Position numbers and translations under genes: made by a program | The notes under the pieces: model-generated | The model's input: the letters and a program-made list of their open reading frames with translations, nothing else | Databases searched by the model: none | What the model was told of the DNA's origin: nothing | Source of the DNA: Gymnothorax reevesii | Taxonomy: Eukaryota > Chordata > Actinopteri > Anguilliformes > Muraenidae | Length of the DNA stretch: 64,000 nt | Reading direction: 5' to 3' | NCBI GenBank assembly: GCA_029721435.1 | Contig: CM056578.1 | Coordinates: forward strand, 17,708,911-17,772,910 | Part shown: piece by piece, positions 1 through 11,940 of the stretch | How the letters are laid out: each line of letters opens with the position of its first letter | Position numbering within the stretch: the stretch's first letter is position 1

Positions 1-759
1 GCAAATCAGTTTAGTGGGGTGAAACAGCCTGCTTACTGTTCTCTTCAGTAATGAGAGCTTATTGATCATGGTCGAGCACACGCACTTCATATTAAGCTCT
101 CTCCTGGGGCCTGTAAATGAGGCCCTTTCTCTGCTTTCTGCCATAAACAGAGAGATCGAGGTCCGTCCGCCTGCTGCTATGGTCTGTTACCACTCAACAA
201 ATCCTACGAGGAGTTGGGAAAAAAAATCTCCAGCCCACTTCAACAGGTTAAGTAAAGCATCTTTTCTTTTTCATCTATTAAAAGCGAATAGAATCACCGC
301 CTTTTTTCCTTATTTAAAGATTGAGAAAAAAGAAAGGTACTGTGTCATTTCACATGAAGAGCGCCTTTTGCGCGCAGCAGCGGATCGTAAACACTATGGT
401 CTATGGAACTGCTCGACTGATGGATTCAGTTGCAATATCCTAACAATATGGGTAGACGAAGAAGGTATGTTGAATAATCACATGGAAGTGGTCCCCGTAA
501 ACTATTTAGAATATGGATGTTTTAGGTTGCCCACTGTCGCCCAGGATTTCTTCAAATTAAGCTCCTCAACCAAGCCTGATCTGCAAATGGCCGTTCATAT
601 TTGCCAATAACATCCATCCAGCAGTTGAAATAAGATTTGTTTTCACTAGAAAAAAATTCAGATAATGAGAAGGCATAGTACCCTACCCAGTGATTTATGC
701 ATAGATACATCCCTCACATAATTTAGTGGTCAGTTATTGCCTCAAACAATCTCTCCTGG
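1..759. other. Non-coding stretch with one unexplained open frame
   Basis: A 182-codon open frame runs from 62 to 610 on the plus strand. Its translation has no signal peptide, no repeated motif and no family I recognise, and the base composition around it is unremarkable. I see no splice sites that would tie it to other exons. It could be a chance frame or the remains of a mobile-element gene, because a possible LTR follows at about 760. I do not call it a gene. I see nothing else in this stretch. Confidence 0.3.
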
Positions 760-1245
760 AAATACAATCTGATTAATACCTGCCTATGAGATCACGCCTC
801 CAGCCGTCCAGCTCACGGGTCTACTAAGACCCAGATTGCACTTAATTCATTATTCAATTATCTCTCGCACCTGAGAGGTAACAACGCGTATTTAAGACGA
901 GTTTCCCTCACTCTCATTGTGAAGTCTCATAAGTCCACGCCTGTGTGGAATTGTTAGTCTTGTTTAGATTATTTCTCCGTATTCACATATCAGAACTCTT
1001 TAAGCTTAGTGCTGCTTATGTTTATTTCAGCACTTTATTATTAAGAAACTTATTTCCTTTTGTTTTCTTATTTGTTATAAATTGTTGCTGCAGCTAAAGC
1101 CCAGAGTGTGTATTATGTATAGTATTAAAGGAACCTTGTTTCAATTTTGCTTTGTATTGCAACTTTTGAGCCTTCTGTTGTGCAGTTGGCATAATAAATA
1201 CAACCAAGTCCATCCTTGCACCTGAGTCAAGTCCTTATCTTCATG
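760..1245 (+). mobile_element. Possible solo LTR of a retrotransposon (ends not resolved)
   Basis: A TATA-like TATTTAAG near 890 is followed about 300 bases later by an AATAAA-type signal (around 1193) and a short C/T-rich tail. This is the U3-R-U5 order of an LTR. I could not find a 5-bp target duplication or certain TG/CA ends, so the boundaries are approximate. It could also be an unrelated promoter-like sequence. Confidence 0.3.
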
Positions 1246-4200
1246 TCCCCCGTGAATCTGAACTGTGCACACAGCACACAGCTGGCATTGCACTTTGTAA
1301 AAGCCCAGCTGTAGTTCACGCCCACATTAAAATTTCCTGGTAATTATCTGTTGATTGGCAAGTGTTTTTTCCAAGACAGGGCAGCATGAACTTCCCAATG
1401 GTAATTGATAGAAATTGATTGGGCCTCCAGAAAAAGTGTATAAATCCTTTCATAACAACAAGTTAGATTGTATCTTCTCGACTTAGCACATTTGAATTAC
1501 GCAAGCACATTGAACGATACCAAACCTAACAGTATTCTAGTTATTTTTACAATTCGAAAAAGCTATATACCCATCTTACAGACGGCAGCAGTGAGTCGGA
1601 GGGAGACGAAACTGGATGGCTCTCTTAGCCTGACAGCATCCATTCTCTGGAGGAGGAAGCCAGTTATCATGGAGAAGACTTTCTCTTCAATGTGTATTGG
1701 AGTAGAATTCAACGTTTTATTCTTTGGAACATTTCAGTTACTTAGCTCCCTAGTTTTTTTATTTTGTTTTGTTTTCCATCATTGCCAAGATTTTGATATT
1801 GTCTGCATTCAACGAAATGGAATGTCTACCATAACGCTATTTTATTATGTGGACAGCTCGAGGACATCAGTAAAAGTTTGGCTCTTATGTTTGATGCTCT
1901 GACTTCTATTCCAGCTAGAGTAACATATTGCCTGCCTTATACTAATGGTGGAATAGCTTTTTTGTGTATATAGATATCTCATATTATTGTATATGAGTTA
2001 CACTTGCTCCTTAGAGGGCATGGGTTTGGAAAATGTGTATACATGCTTGCTGTGCGCTTGTGCGCAAGGTGAATACTAGCAGGTCAGCAGCATAGGACTG
2101 AGTAATCGATGTGAGGTCCTCTACTGTTTGTATCGCAGCCACTAAGGGAAGGAGATACTGCATACTGTGCCACAACAGGAAGAAGCTAAACAAGACAATG
2201 CATAAGTGTTGTTCTTGTGATGTCCTTCTCCACATTGCAGCAGATCAGATGTATTTGGAGTGACCTACAGAGGAGTTGGGCATGGCAGGGCTGAGTATGC
2301 ACCCTGGTGTTCCTTCTAAATAGTTTTCACTTTTTTCTCTTCATTTTGCATGCCTCCTGAAGTACAACCTCCTGCCCACATTGTAGGAGATGGTAACAGC
2401 ACATTTCCTTGCAGAGCAAACATTCTGACAGTAAAGTAAGCATTTTTAAATGGGTATGTGTGCTGGTAATTGAAGCCCTGGTGAAAAATGCACAAACTTA
2501 AATTATTTGTAATAGAGAAAAAGCATTTTTTAGATTTGGAGAGGTTTTTTGAAACCACTGATGTCCATCCCCACCTGTTGATGGACTGATGCAAATTCCT
2601 GACTGAAAATCACTAGTCCATAGTGAGCTTTAGCAGTCAGAATGGTTGATTTGTGGTAAAACATCATTATTTTATGGTTTGAATGCTCCATTAGGAGCCA
2701 TTTAGAAAGCAATTTGAAGAGCCACTCAGAGAGCTGTCTTATTTGGCCTCGTAGACAGTTGGTCATTTTGAATATCACAGGCAGGTGTCATACACTTTTG
2801 GTCAATGAGTTCATGATTCCAGAAATGTACGTACTATTTTACCATTGTGCCATTTTTCAGCTCTCAGTATTTTTTTAACAACTGCAATGTAGAATTTTTA
2901 TGAAAATTGTTTGCGTTTGCAGCCCTAATTCTGCACTAAAATCATGACACTAAAATAAGCAGGTACTTTAAATGCTACAAGTGTCTTGTTCCCACTCTTT
3001 TTGATGCCCCAATCTTGAATTATAAACCCTAACATAAGGGAATGCAGAAGTCACCTGATTTGGCTTCTTTACAAAGGGGTTACACCAGAGGGTTTCTTCG
3101 GCGCACTCTCAGGACAAATGTGGGTAAGAGGCCTTCAAATTATTAAGGTTTATCACTGGAGTGATACCAAACATAAAACTGTCACACCCTCATTGATTTC
3201 TATTTAAACACTATTTATTTTGACAGCAGCGGTGCCAGTACTGGTTGCAATAAAATAACGGGAGACCGTAAATTAAATCTAACTGTGAAAATTCAGGTAA
3301 CCGAAACCCAAATTTTACCTAAATTAAACTTATCCCGTTGCTTTATCATTTGGGGAAGAAAAAATTTCAGGCGGGTCCAAGGCAGGTTGTGGCTGGCATA
3401 TCTAGCCCGTGGCCCATACTTTCAATGCACGCGACATTCAAAAAATGCTTGTAGGGGTCAATTAACTGTAAATTTCAGTGAACTGCAAGTGAACCTGTTG
3501 CATTTACTGTGAATCTGAAACTGCGATATACTGTGAAATTACGGCAATTTGTAATAGTGCAAGTGAAACTATTAGCACATGTGAAATCCAATAACAAGGC
3601 CATTGATTAGCCAAGGTATTTGTTTTGTAAAATTCCTTGGCTACGTTATTGATTTTGTCTATGCTAAAATGTTTTTGCAAGAGAAAAAGGTCAGAGGAAA
3701 TCTTGCCCAAAGAGCAATATGGTGCCTGTAATGATACATTAGGGACATAAGTCCCATTAAGACCAAGAATATACCTCCACTGCGCCTTTCTGAAAATTCT
3801 GAGGGCACTGTATAAACACATTGCATCTAATGAAGACATCATGAACAGTTTGCGTGCATCTGGTTTAAAGATATTCAGTGCACAACCTCCGCTTCCAGTA
3901 GAAGATCATATTTAATCACAGCACCACAAGTGCACTTTCTCATCAGTGGTTTGTTTTTGTTCAGACGTTCATTCTCGCATGAAGATTGCACTTGCCTCAA
4001 AGCAGTCTCTGTGTTTAATTGAGTCCCCTTGTGTGTATACATACTCCGGGCATAGATTATTGGAATTAGGCAGTACTCTTCTCCTACCCTTCCTCGTATT
4101 TGCTTATTCTGATAAACAAAATCAGTTAACATCAATAAACACAGGTTTTGCTGACTTAAGTGTTGACCCAGTTTTGTGGAATGCACAGCGAAGGTCAGTT

Positions 4201-4297
4201 TTGCTCAGTTTTGACAAAGGACAAACCTGTGCAACTGTATTCTAGTGATATCTGAGACTGACAGGTATTTTTTGGCTGTTTGTGCATGTATGCACAG
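1246..4297. other. Intergenic DNA, no gene seen
   Basis: AT-rich non-coding sequence. All open frames are short and lack recognisable protein features. I see no RNA gene and no complete mobile element. Confidence 0.6.
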
Positions 4298-4328
<31 letters not shown>

Positions 4329-4436
4329 CGTGCGTGTGTGTGTGTCTGTGCGTGTGCTTGTGTATGTGTGCGCGTGTATGCGTGCATACCTGTATGCGTG
4401 CGTGTGTGCGTGTTCACATTTGTATTTGTGCATGTG
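4298..4436. repeat. Compound (TG)n microsatellite
   Basis: A nearly pure TG run of about 25 bases grades into about 110 bases of TG interrupted by CG, TA and CA dinucleotides. On the other strand this reads as CA repeats. Open frames on both strands here are artefacts of the repeat. Confidence 0.95.
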
Positions 4437-7187
4437 TATGCTTGTAATTTCCAAATTCCTTCTTTTGTTAGTGATTTCATGCAGGATAAATGCATTCCAT
4501 ATTAGAATGGAGTAGGATAGGAAAAGTAACTGAAGCATTTGATTTCACATCAAACAATAATCCCGAGCCCAGCACTTGAGCCAACCTCTCATCTCTAGTA
4601 ACCAAAAATATGCTTGTAGTTAAACTGCATTTTTATGGTTCAGACAAGAGACCACCTCACTCAGTTATTTTCTGATCAAAAATTCCTCTTTTTGGGTTTG
4701 GTTGGCATCGTCTTTTTCCCCACTCTAAACACAGCCAAACTGTTTATTCAACCACAACAACCTGCTTGCATCAAGTAAACTGGAGGATATTGTGGCACAA
4801 GATTCCTTTGACTCAAATGACGACTGGTCCCTAGATTATGCCTATACCATCAGAGGATAATGCAGTCAGCATACAGTTTTACTCGCAGAGCTGCATGCAC
4901 CTGGCCAACCAAGAGAGGCCACTAAAAAGTGATGAGACTGACTAATTTTGACCTGCTTAACTCCTGTTATCCCCAGAAAGCTAATGGTTGCCTTGTTCAT
5001 GCAGACCTCTAGCTTGTAACAGCATGGCTGGGATTCAAGCACCTGATCACAGGGCACCCAGGCAAATACTTTGGCAGTGAGCCACCTGAAGGCCCAATAA
5101 TTCTATTATCAAAATACCCTCAACTTTCTAATTTATTCTCGGAAGAGGAGGTATTCAACAAAATATTATGAAAGCTATGCTTTTTTTGTTGATTGTTCCT
5201 TCTAGTGTAAGTCTCAGCATAAAAGAGCATATGGTGTAATGGATTAAGTGACGAGGCTCATATTCCCCCGGGGATATAGGGGGTTATAGTAGGACAATGT
5301 GAGGCATTTCTTTAACAATTTGTAGGGAAAAAAATGAGGAGTTTAAATTCCGGGAAAATCATATGAGCTGCTACAACTGTTTAACCCCAAAGATTGAAAA
5401 TAGCAGTCAAAAATGTATCTTCCTCGCTACAGGCAAACACCTTGATCCCCAAACTGCGGGCTGCCCCATGTCGGGGAACCTGAGGTGCTTTGAAGAGTCT
5501 CCATAGTCTCAGTGTTTTAATCTGTTGCAGAACCAGCAAATTGCGCACAGGTTTTAGATGCACTCAGTCTTTTTAACAGGGTGTTCAGTGAGCTGTTGCT
5601 TTTCTTAGGTGCAGTGGAGTTATTAAAAATCAATAATGATTTAATGCATGTCCCGTCTACCAAAAATACCACCCACTTTCGTCATTATCGAATAAATCTG
5701 GGAGTCATTTTGTGGATGAGACCTGACAGCGGCTATCCCCTCTGGTAACCTTGTAAAGAACATATGTCTCAGGTGCTAATCTCAAGCACCATTCTGCTGT
5801 TTTGATATTCTGAGGCCTTCTGCTCTCTATAAATAATGAGAGAACAGGTTTGTGGTGAACGCATTGTGCCCGTTAAGGGTATAACTTTCAAGGGGGTCCT
5901 CATATGAAGTTTAGAGAGAAGGATTCACTTGCTCACCAGACATTAGAATTAATTTGGCCAGTGCATTTGATCAGGGCTCTGTTCCACAAAACAAATATGA
6001 CTGAATTTGCAGCATAACTGCTTTGATTAAATCCTGACCCCCCATTCTCTGAACTTATGTAAAAAGAGCTGTTCCAGATTTTATTCAGCACAACTATCCA
6101 ACTAACTCAGTAACCCTGCATTATGCATAGATACCTTAGACAGCAATCCATCATTTTCTGTTGTGGTCCAAACCAGGAATGAAGCACAACAAACTTGAAA
6201 TAAAACTGGCAATTGATTGGCAGCAGTACGGTACCGACAAGGTCAGAACCCCAGGAAGTAAGAGTACAGGGGTAGTATGCAATGCTTGGGCCAGTGGTTT
6301 TCAATGCATTGCCAGATGTTTAAGTGCTTGCCCGAACAGGACTGCCTATGAAGAGGAAAATTGATGCTTGAGAGGAGTTCGGTCTCAGTTCTGGCCCTAG
6401 CTCAGGGTCGGAGGCTTGTTCCTGACAAAGTTGATTTAGAGAGTAGACATGCAAGGGTTAACAAGAGTGTGGTCGTAGTCCTAGACCCTGATTAGGATTG
6501 GAAGCTTGTTCTTGAAAATGGAAGTTGAAGACCAGGATTGAATAGAGCTAACTTTAACTTGGTCCAAAAGTACTGGTTGCAAATGTCAATGGTGAAGTTG
6601 TTTATTTAACACACATATAACTTGGATTTCAGTATGACTTCACAATCCAGCAACATGCACTTGAAAGGCTTAAATACCTGTAACTCACTCATTAAGAAAC
6701 AAGATTTTAGCCAAGAGGGGAGACACGCACAAGACATACGCCAATGCCAACACACACACACTAAAGAGACAAGCATGTTGCTGAATTGCTTTTCATGGGA
6801 GGGTTGTGACAGTTTTCCATTTTTCAATGAACTGCAATGGGTTGTGTTGATGTTGAAGCTCAAATAATGTTTCACGGAGAAGGCAGTTGACTTTTGGGAC
6901 ACAGGAAAACTCAACCTGAGTTGTAATAACTGGACAGTTGAAAGGCAACTCCTCATAATAAATTTTATGCAAGCAAAGTCCTTCATTCCCCCTAAAAAGT
7001 TTAAAAGTTCTGTACTTATTCCTTTTTCATTTCACCTGGGGAAGACGTTACGTCTCTCTGCTCCAATAGTGGTCCTCTGCCCCATTGTTATGTTGTTTCT
7101 AATTGCCTTTAGTGGCAAATTTGCATTCCTTCTTTTCGTTTCCGGATATGCACCTGCGCCGCCTCACTACCTGATGTCTCCAGGACC
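4437..7187. other. Intergenic DNA, no gene seen
   Basis: Non-coding. A possible short miniature element at about 5975-6105 is listed separately. No other gene or well-bounded element is visible. Confidence 0.55.
5975..6105 (+). repeat. Possible MITE copy (family shared with 61071-61182)
   Basis: The segment starts TGTTCCACAAA and contains GACTGAATTTGCAG and CCAGATTTTATTCAG. The reverse complement of 61071-61182 has closely similar blocks in the same order (TTTCCACAAAGC, CTGAATTTGCTGG, CCAGGTTTAATTCAG). Two diverged copies in opposite orientation suggest a dispersed element. I did not find terminal repeats or a target duplication that fix its ends. Confidence 0.4.
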
Positions 7188-7189
7188 TA

Positions 7190-7765
7190 TACAGGGTGTT
7201 TAAAAAAAAGTATAACCAAATAAAATCATCATTTTTTATGAAAAAAACCGTCATTTTTTTAAGTGTAATGTGTCATTAGAAAGGGCTGATTGAGCTCTTT
7301 CCAATGATGCCTAGAACATGCATTCATTTCCACGGGTGAATGAGCAGCAATGCATCTTTTGAAGGGCACCCAGATCCTAACTGTACCAAATGTTGTGGTC
7401 TTCATTACGAAGAATTGGGAAGAGAAATCAAACAAAAAGATTGATGAAGATTTCTCATTTATTCAGTGAAATGTTCCCCAAAGTAAATTCATGGCCCTGG
7501 CCCCTCAACATGACCACCCTCCCTATCAATGCATAGCTGGCATCATCTGACCATGTCGTGGACAGCTCGTTGGATCATTTGGTGATCATGGCACAAGTTA
7601 TCAACTGCCTGAGTGATCTTCTGCCTTAAATCATCCAGATTTGCTGGAGGCGTGGTGAAAACCTCATCTTTCAGATAACCCCACAGGAAGAAGTTACAGG
7701 GGGTAAGATCTGGGGATTCCTGTGGGGTTATTTTATTTGGGTATACTTTTTTGAAACACCCTGTA
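7190..7765 (-). mobile_element. Deleted Tc1/mariner-superfamily element with TIRs and TA target duplication
   Basis: The ends are inverted repeats that begin TACAGGGTGTTT and continue into an A-rich tract and GTATA. Each end is flanked by TA (7188-7189 and 7766-7767), the target duplication of the Tc1/mariner superfamily. The 576-bp body is too short for a whole element. It keeps only the C-terminal part of a transposase on the minus strand, so it is an internally deleted, non-autonomous copy. Confidence 0.8.
7543..7735 (-). pseudogene. Transposase C-terminal remnant (mariner-like)
   Basis: The minus-strand translation contains SPDLTPCNFFLWGYLKDEV followed by PPANLDDLRQKI. This is the region of mariner-type transposases around the last catalytic Asp (the D of SPDL), followed by the conserved C-terminal helix. 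The N-terminal DNA-binding domain and the first two catalytic acids are absent. The open frame runs out past the right inverted repeat to 7818, but only the part inside the element is transposase-like. The wording of this motif resembles arthropod-type mariner proteins more than the common fish Tc1 type; that comparison is from memory. Confidence 0.7.
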
Positions 7766-7767
7766 TA

Positions 7768-10700
7768 AGAGGCCCTGCCCAGAGCCAAGATGGAGAGGGT
7801 TCGCTGACGTGGCAACATCGGCTTTTGCCCTGGCCGACCGCTTTGTACTTAAAAAAAACACTACTTTTATTCTGTGTTCCCAAACGTGAAATAATTAAAA
7901 ACCCTGAGAGAAACTAGAGCCTGTGTCGCCTCTCCCACTTTTATGTTGCGGTTTGCTTTTGTTTTGCGCGGGTCGAAACAGAAGATATCATAACCAGCGT
8001 ACTAACCTTTGGCTAACCCCAACCATAACCCTTACCTTAGCTGATTAAAAGTCACCCTGCTATCAGCCTTCCATCTCAAGGTAGTGCATATCAGCCTTGA
8101 GTTTTGGCTGCAAAATTAAGTCTCTGAACACATCTTTTAACCTTCACCTTCATTCATGTAGAAATCATGAAGAAATAATACTTGAATGAGTTCAAGGAAA
8201 TTAAACCCATGGGGATGTATTTGTGGTAAAGGGTCAGTGAATCATTGATGAAATAATTTTGGTGCATATATGAGGTTATCAACCTATTTTTGGTTAAAAA
8301 CTGAAAATCTTCTTGCTCGCTAGGGTGGTGCCAGAACATATCTGGGAAAAACCTGGACTGTAATGGGATACATCTTATTTCTTTCCCATATCTCCAGCCT
8401 GATAGCCATCAAGATTCTGGCCATTTCTTGCTGGGTAGCAATATTTTGTGGATGCAGCTACAGTGAGTCTACAGAGATGTCGAGCTCAGTGCCATTGTTT
8501 TAATGTCGAATTGGTATCTTTGTGATTGGCAAATGCCTGCATTGATGTCATCAGTTCAACTATCTGAACGGTTTGGCTTGAGGCGATCGTAACTGAGAAA
8601 ACCAAACCAAGCATTGAATACAGGCAGAAATTGCATTAGAAGAAAATATTCAAATGTGCCTTGTTGCTTAATGCTACAAACATACTGTCCACTATTGCTG
8701 GGGCTCTCAGCCCTATCCAGGTAAAGCCAGTGTGGGTGCAGCTGTTCATTCCAGACAAGCAGCCGCACCCCTGATTCTACTGTTCAAGGTCTTTTGCAAA
8801 GACATAAGGGACTGATTATTAGAATCAGATGTGTCGATGCTTGGATGGAACGAAAGCCTAGCCCTATCTGGATTTGGTTGAGAACCCGTGCCTTTCTGTT
8901 GTTCCAGAGGTTCCGATTTTTAATAAGGGGACTGTGGGAATATCTTATTCTACACAACCTGCTTTGCAATAATGGCAGCTAATGAGTGCCCACTCACTGT
9001 GTATGACCTCGACTATATGGAAAAAGAGTGTATTCAAAAACCCCATGTGAGGGGTACACATATGAACTATACACATAACCCCAATTATAAGATACAGATG
9101 GGAAACCTAGAAAATTATCTGTGCTATTTCAAGTCACAAGTTTTCTTTTTTTTCACATGGGAAAATTGCAGCTCGTAAGTAACCAACATGAGTAAAGTAA
9201 ACAACATGAGAAAATGCGAGAATGTGAGTGGCCCTTTTACCTGTGGAAAAAGTGATACATTTGAAAAAGTCCTACGTATATGGCACCTTTCCATTTTTTG
9301 TGTGTATGTTTTGAATAATTTCCAAGAAATTACCAAACAAATGCCAATTCTAATATGTAAAATGATAAATATGATATGCTTTTTTAACCATTTAATTGCC
9401 ACTCAAAGAAAAAAAGCATTGAACCAAATGGCTGCGCCAGATATTTACCCCTTTGTGCAGACATAGACGCCGGTGTCCGTAACTTGTGAAATTTAACTCC
9501 TAAATAATTCTGCAATTTAATTTCTAAATTTCTTGCTTCACTGAAATCATTTTCAAGAGTCTCTGTGATTCAAATACTAAGTTAAAAAGCCTAAACAGGT
9601 TCATGCATAACAGGAAAAAATTGGCGGTATTTGTATTTGGTTAATCTTCTCCCACATATAACCACAAAAAAGACTGCATGCTACAGTGAAGCCTCACAGA
9701 GTTTGAATTACTCATTACTGTCTGGTTCGATGCTCTCAGACAAAACTGTAGTGCTCTCAATGGGAAGTGATGTCATTGTCTTGATGAAGTACCAATGGCA
9801 GAGGTGGATGACAATGGTCGCCGGTGAGCAGCCTGAAGGCTGACATCACCTGCAGAGAAAAGCTTTTAAAGAGACTTAGAGTGACCTCGCCAGCCATGTT
9901 TTACACTATGTAGCATTTCATAAAGTATAATTGGCATAAATTTTACATGGTCATCGCTCAGTACCACTTAATCACAATCAGAGAGAAAAGAAAGTAATGC
10001 AACACTCAAACAGTAAACTTTTTGCTTTCCAGAGAGTACAATAATTTTTTTTTTTTTACAATTTATTCTCACTGAATACATTTACTGGAAATGGTGCCAA
10101 AGTACGCTTTTGGACCCTTACTATGTGCGCTGCCATGTTATAGTGTTAACCTATCAGAAAAGACTCAGGACGCCATCAGTCATTTCTGGCCGTTTCCGCT
10201 ATTCAAAAATAACCTCGGATGCTTCAGTTGCTATATTAGCATCAAGATATTTATGAGATGGAGGGTTACACGGCACTGAGTGCACCTGTTTTTGTATCCA
10301 ATCAAGCCGGGAATGAGTGTAATATTAAAACATGCTCCTTTGGCCTTGTATGTGCAAATATAAGGAAGGTATAAAAGGTATTGATGTAGCCTAATTCATC
10401 AAATTATAAACATTGATTTTGAGAAGCAATATGGCAGTCTCCCTGGATTAAGGTAGAATCAGCTTGAATGTACCCATGAAGCAATGCACAAAATGGTTCC
10501 CTATTTACCTGAGGTTATTTTCAAACGGGAATAGTAAAGGGGGTCCCCGAGTGATCAGAAGAGTCCTGCACCATTTAGAGTTTGATTTCAGTTAGACTCC
10601 ATGAGAATGTAGTAAATGGTGTCAATGCAATGTGATCAAATGGAGAAAATGTGTTCGTTTATTTTTACTTATTAAACTTTACAAGCAGACTTGAGCTGGC

Positions 10701-11177
10701 ACAACTGCAATGCCACAATGTACGGCTTTTTTATGTGGAACGAGGACGTGAAATTCAAGTGGAGAGAGTTTTAAGTACATTGAACTGACATTCCACTGGT
10801 TCCCCGCATCAAGACCTATCGTTATAAAACAGTGGTTGAGGGACATGGGCTGCGGTGGATTCAAGCCTAACCTTAATTTGTGGCCATGCTCACAGCATCT
10901 TTCCTCATTGTCACTTAGTGGCCAAGTGTTTAAAATGTGGCATCACTCCCACGACAAAGTGGTGTGAACTAAATATACAGGGTGTGATCCCAACTGAGTT
11001 TGTGCATCTACAGAATATCAACAACACCTTGCAGTAAGAAGAGGGAGTATGCTGAAGAAATAACAAATGTGAGGAAATATTATTTTGAAGTTGATGTAAA
11101 TAATGTAATCTCATTTAGATCAAAATGAACAGGAGTAATACTGAAATAATACATAATGTGTAAGACATTTCTTTGCC
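7768..11177. other. Intergenic DNA, no gene seen
   Basis: Only short open frames without recognisable features. A poly(T) tract lies near 10047-10059. No RNA gene or bounded repeat was found. Confidence 0.55.
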
Positions 11178-11186
11178 CAGTGATCC

Positions 11187-11931
11187 TTGCCTCCGTTGCA
11201 GTCGTCTTATGGTGTTTGGTTAACTTCCCTCCCCTAACAACGTCTGCGCACTCGAGCGAGGTTTAATGTGAGCTCTCACATCTCCGTTAACACTGCGGTA
11301 TACAGGAACGAGTTATTCGTCTGCCGCACAGGCTGCTATAGCTTACTTGAAAAAAGTTCGAAAATGGAGAAAAAACTTGATGAAAATCGATCGGAATTAG
11401 AACTTCTTTATGAAAGCGAAAGGACCCGAACGAAACGTCTAACAACAGAAGAGTGTTCTTCTCCGTTGGCCAAAACACGGCGAATCTTTGATAACTTTGA
11501 CACTTCAACTCCCGTAAAAGCACCTGGACAACCACCTCAATTTGGAGTAGCTGAACTAGTTGAACAAGCAGAAAACCCTGAATTCAGTAATCCTGTTCCA
11601 GCCAGGATAAAGACTGGCCGCAATGTTCAAGGAGAAATTTACGATGTACTGGCGCCGAGCGAAAGTATAACCAAGGTGTCAATTAGGATCGAATATCCCA
11701 GCAAGCGAGTAACAAAGGAACTATCAGTTGATTTGACAAAAGTAGGAAAAGCTCCAGCACGAGGCCCGTAAAAAGACTTGCAGGAGCGATACTGAAGGAG
11801 GAGACACTCCACACTTATGCATATATGAGCTAGTTTCTGATTGGTGGAACACAAAACCTCGCTCGAGTGCGCAGACGTTGTTGGGGGAGGGAAGTTAACC
11901 GAACACCATAAGACGTCTGCAACGGAGGCTA
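11187..11931 (+). mobile_element. 745-bp TIR element with 9-bp target duplication (Mutator-like by structure)
   Basis: About 79 bp at the left end (11187-11265) is repeated in inverted orientation at the right end (11853-11931) with roughly four mismatches. The outermost bases are T(A/T)GCCTCCGTTGCAG. The nine bases CAGTGATCC occur directly outside both ends (11178-11186 and 11932-11940), as expected of a target duplication. Long TIRs with a 9-bp duplication are typical of Mutator-like elements, but no transposase is present to confirm the superfamily. An 8-bp (hAT or P) reading is possible if the ends are shifted by a base. Between the TIRs there is almost nothing except one open frame. Confidence 0.8.
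11364..11771 (+). CDS. Unrecognised 135-aa ORF inside the TIR element
   Basis: The first useful ATG (11364) opens a frame of 135 codons. The frame is open upstream to 11268 but has no earlier ATG in it. The protein is hydrophilic: a charged N-terminus (MEKKLDENRSELELLYES), a basic patch (RTRTKRL), a Pro-rich middle (STPVKAPGQPPQFG) and a C-terminal segment of alternating hydrophobic and charged residues (KVSIRIEYPSKRVTKELSVDL). There is no DDE/DDD triad, zinc finger, helix-turn-helix or membrane segment that I can see. It fills most of the space between the inverted repeats and ends about 80 bases before the right one. It could be an accessory protein of the element, a fragment of a longer element ORF, or a captured piece of host coding sequence as in Pack-MULEs. 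The function is unknown, and whether it is expressed cannot be told from the sequence. Confidence 0.45.
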   Translation: MEKKLDENRSELELLYESERTRTKRLTTEECSSPLAKTRRIFDNFDTSTPVKAPGQPPQFGVAELVEQAENPEFSNPVPARIKTGRNVQGEIYDVLAPSESITKVSIRIEYPSKRVTKELSVDLTKVGKAPARGP

Positions 11932-11940
11932 CAGTGATCC

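Noticed and set aside
4205..4538. Several overlapping open frames on both strands rich in Cys/Val or His/Thr
   Set aside because: They are translations of the (TG)n/(CA)n microsatellite.
5225..5300. tRNA- or SINE-like TGGTGTAATGGATTAAG
   Set aside because: There is no B box and no second copy; the resemblance is too short.
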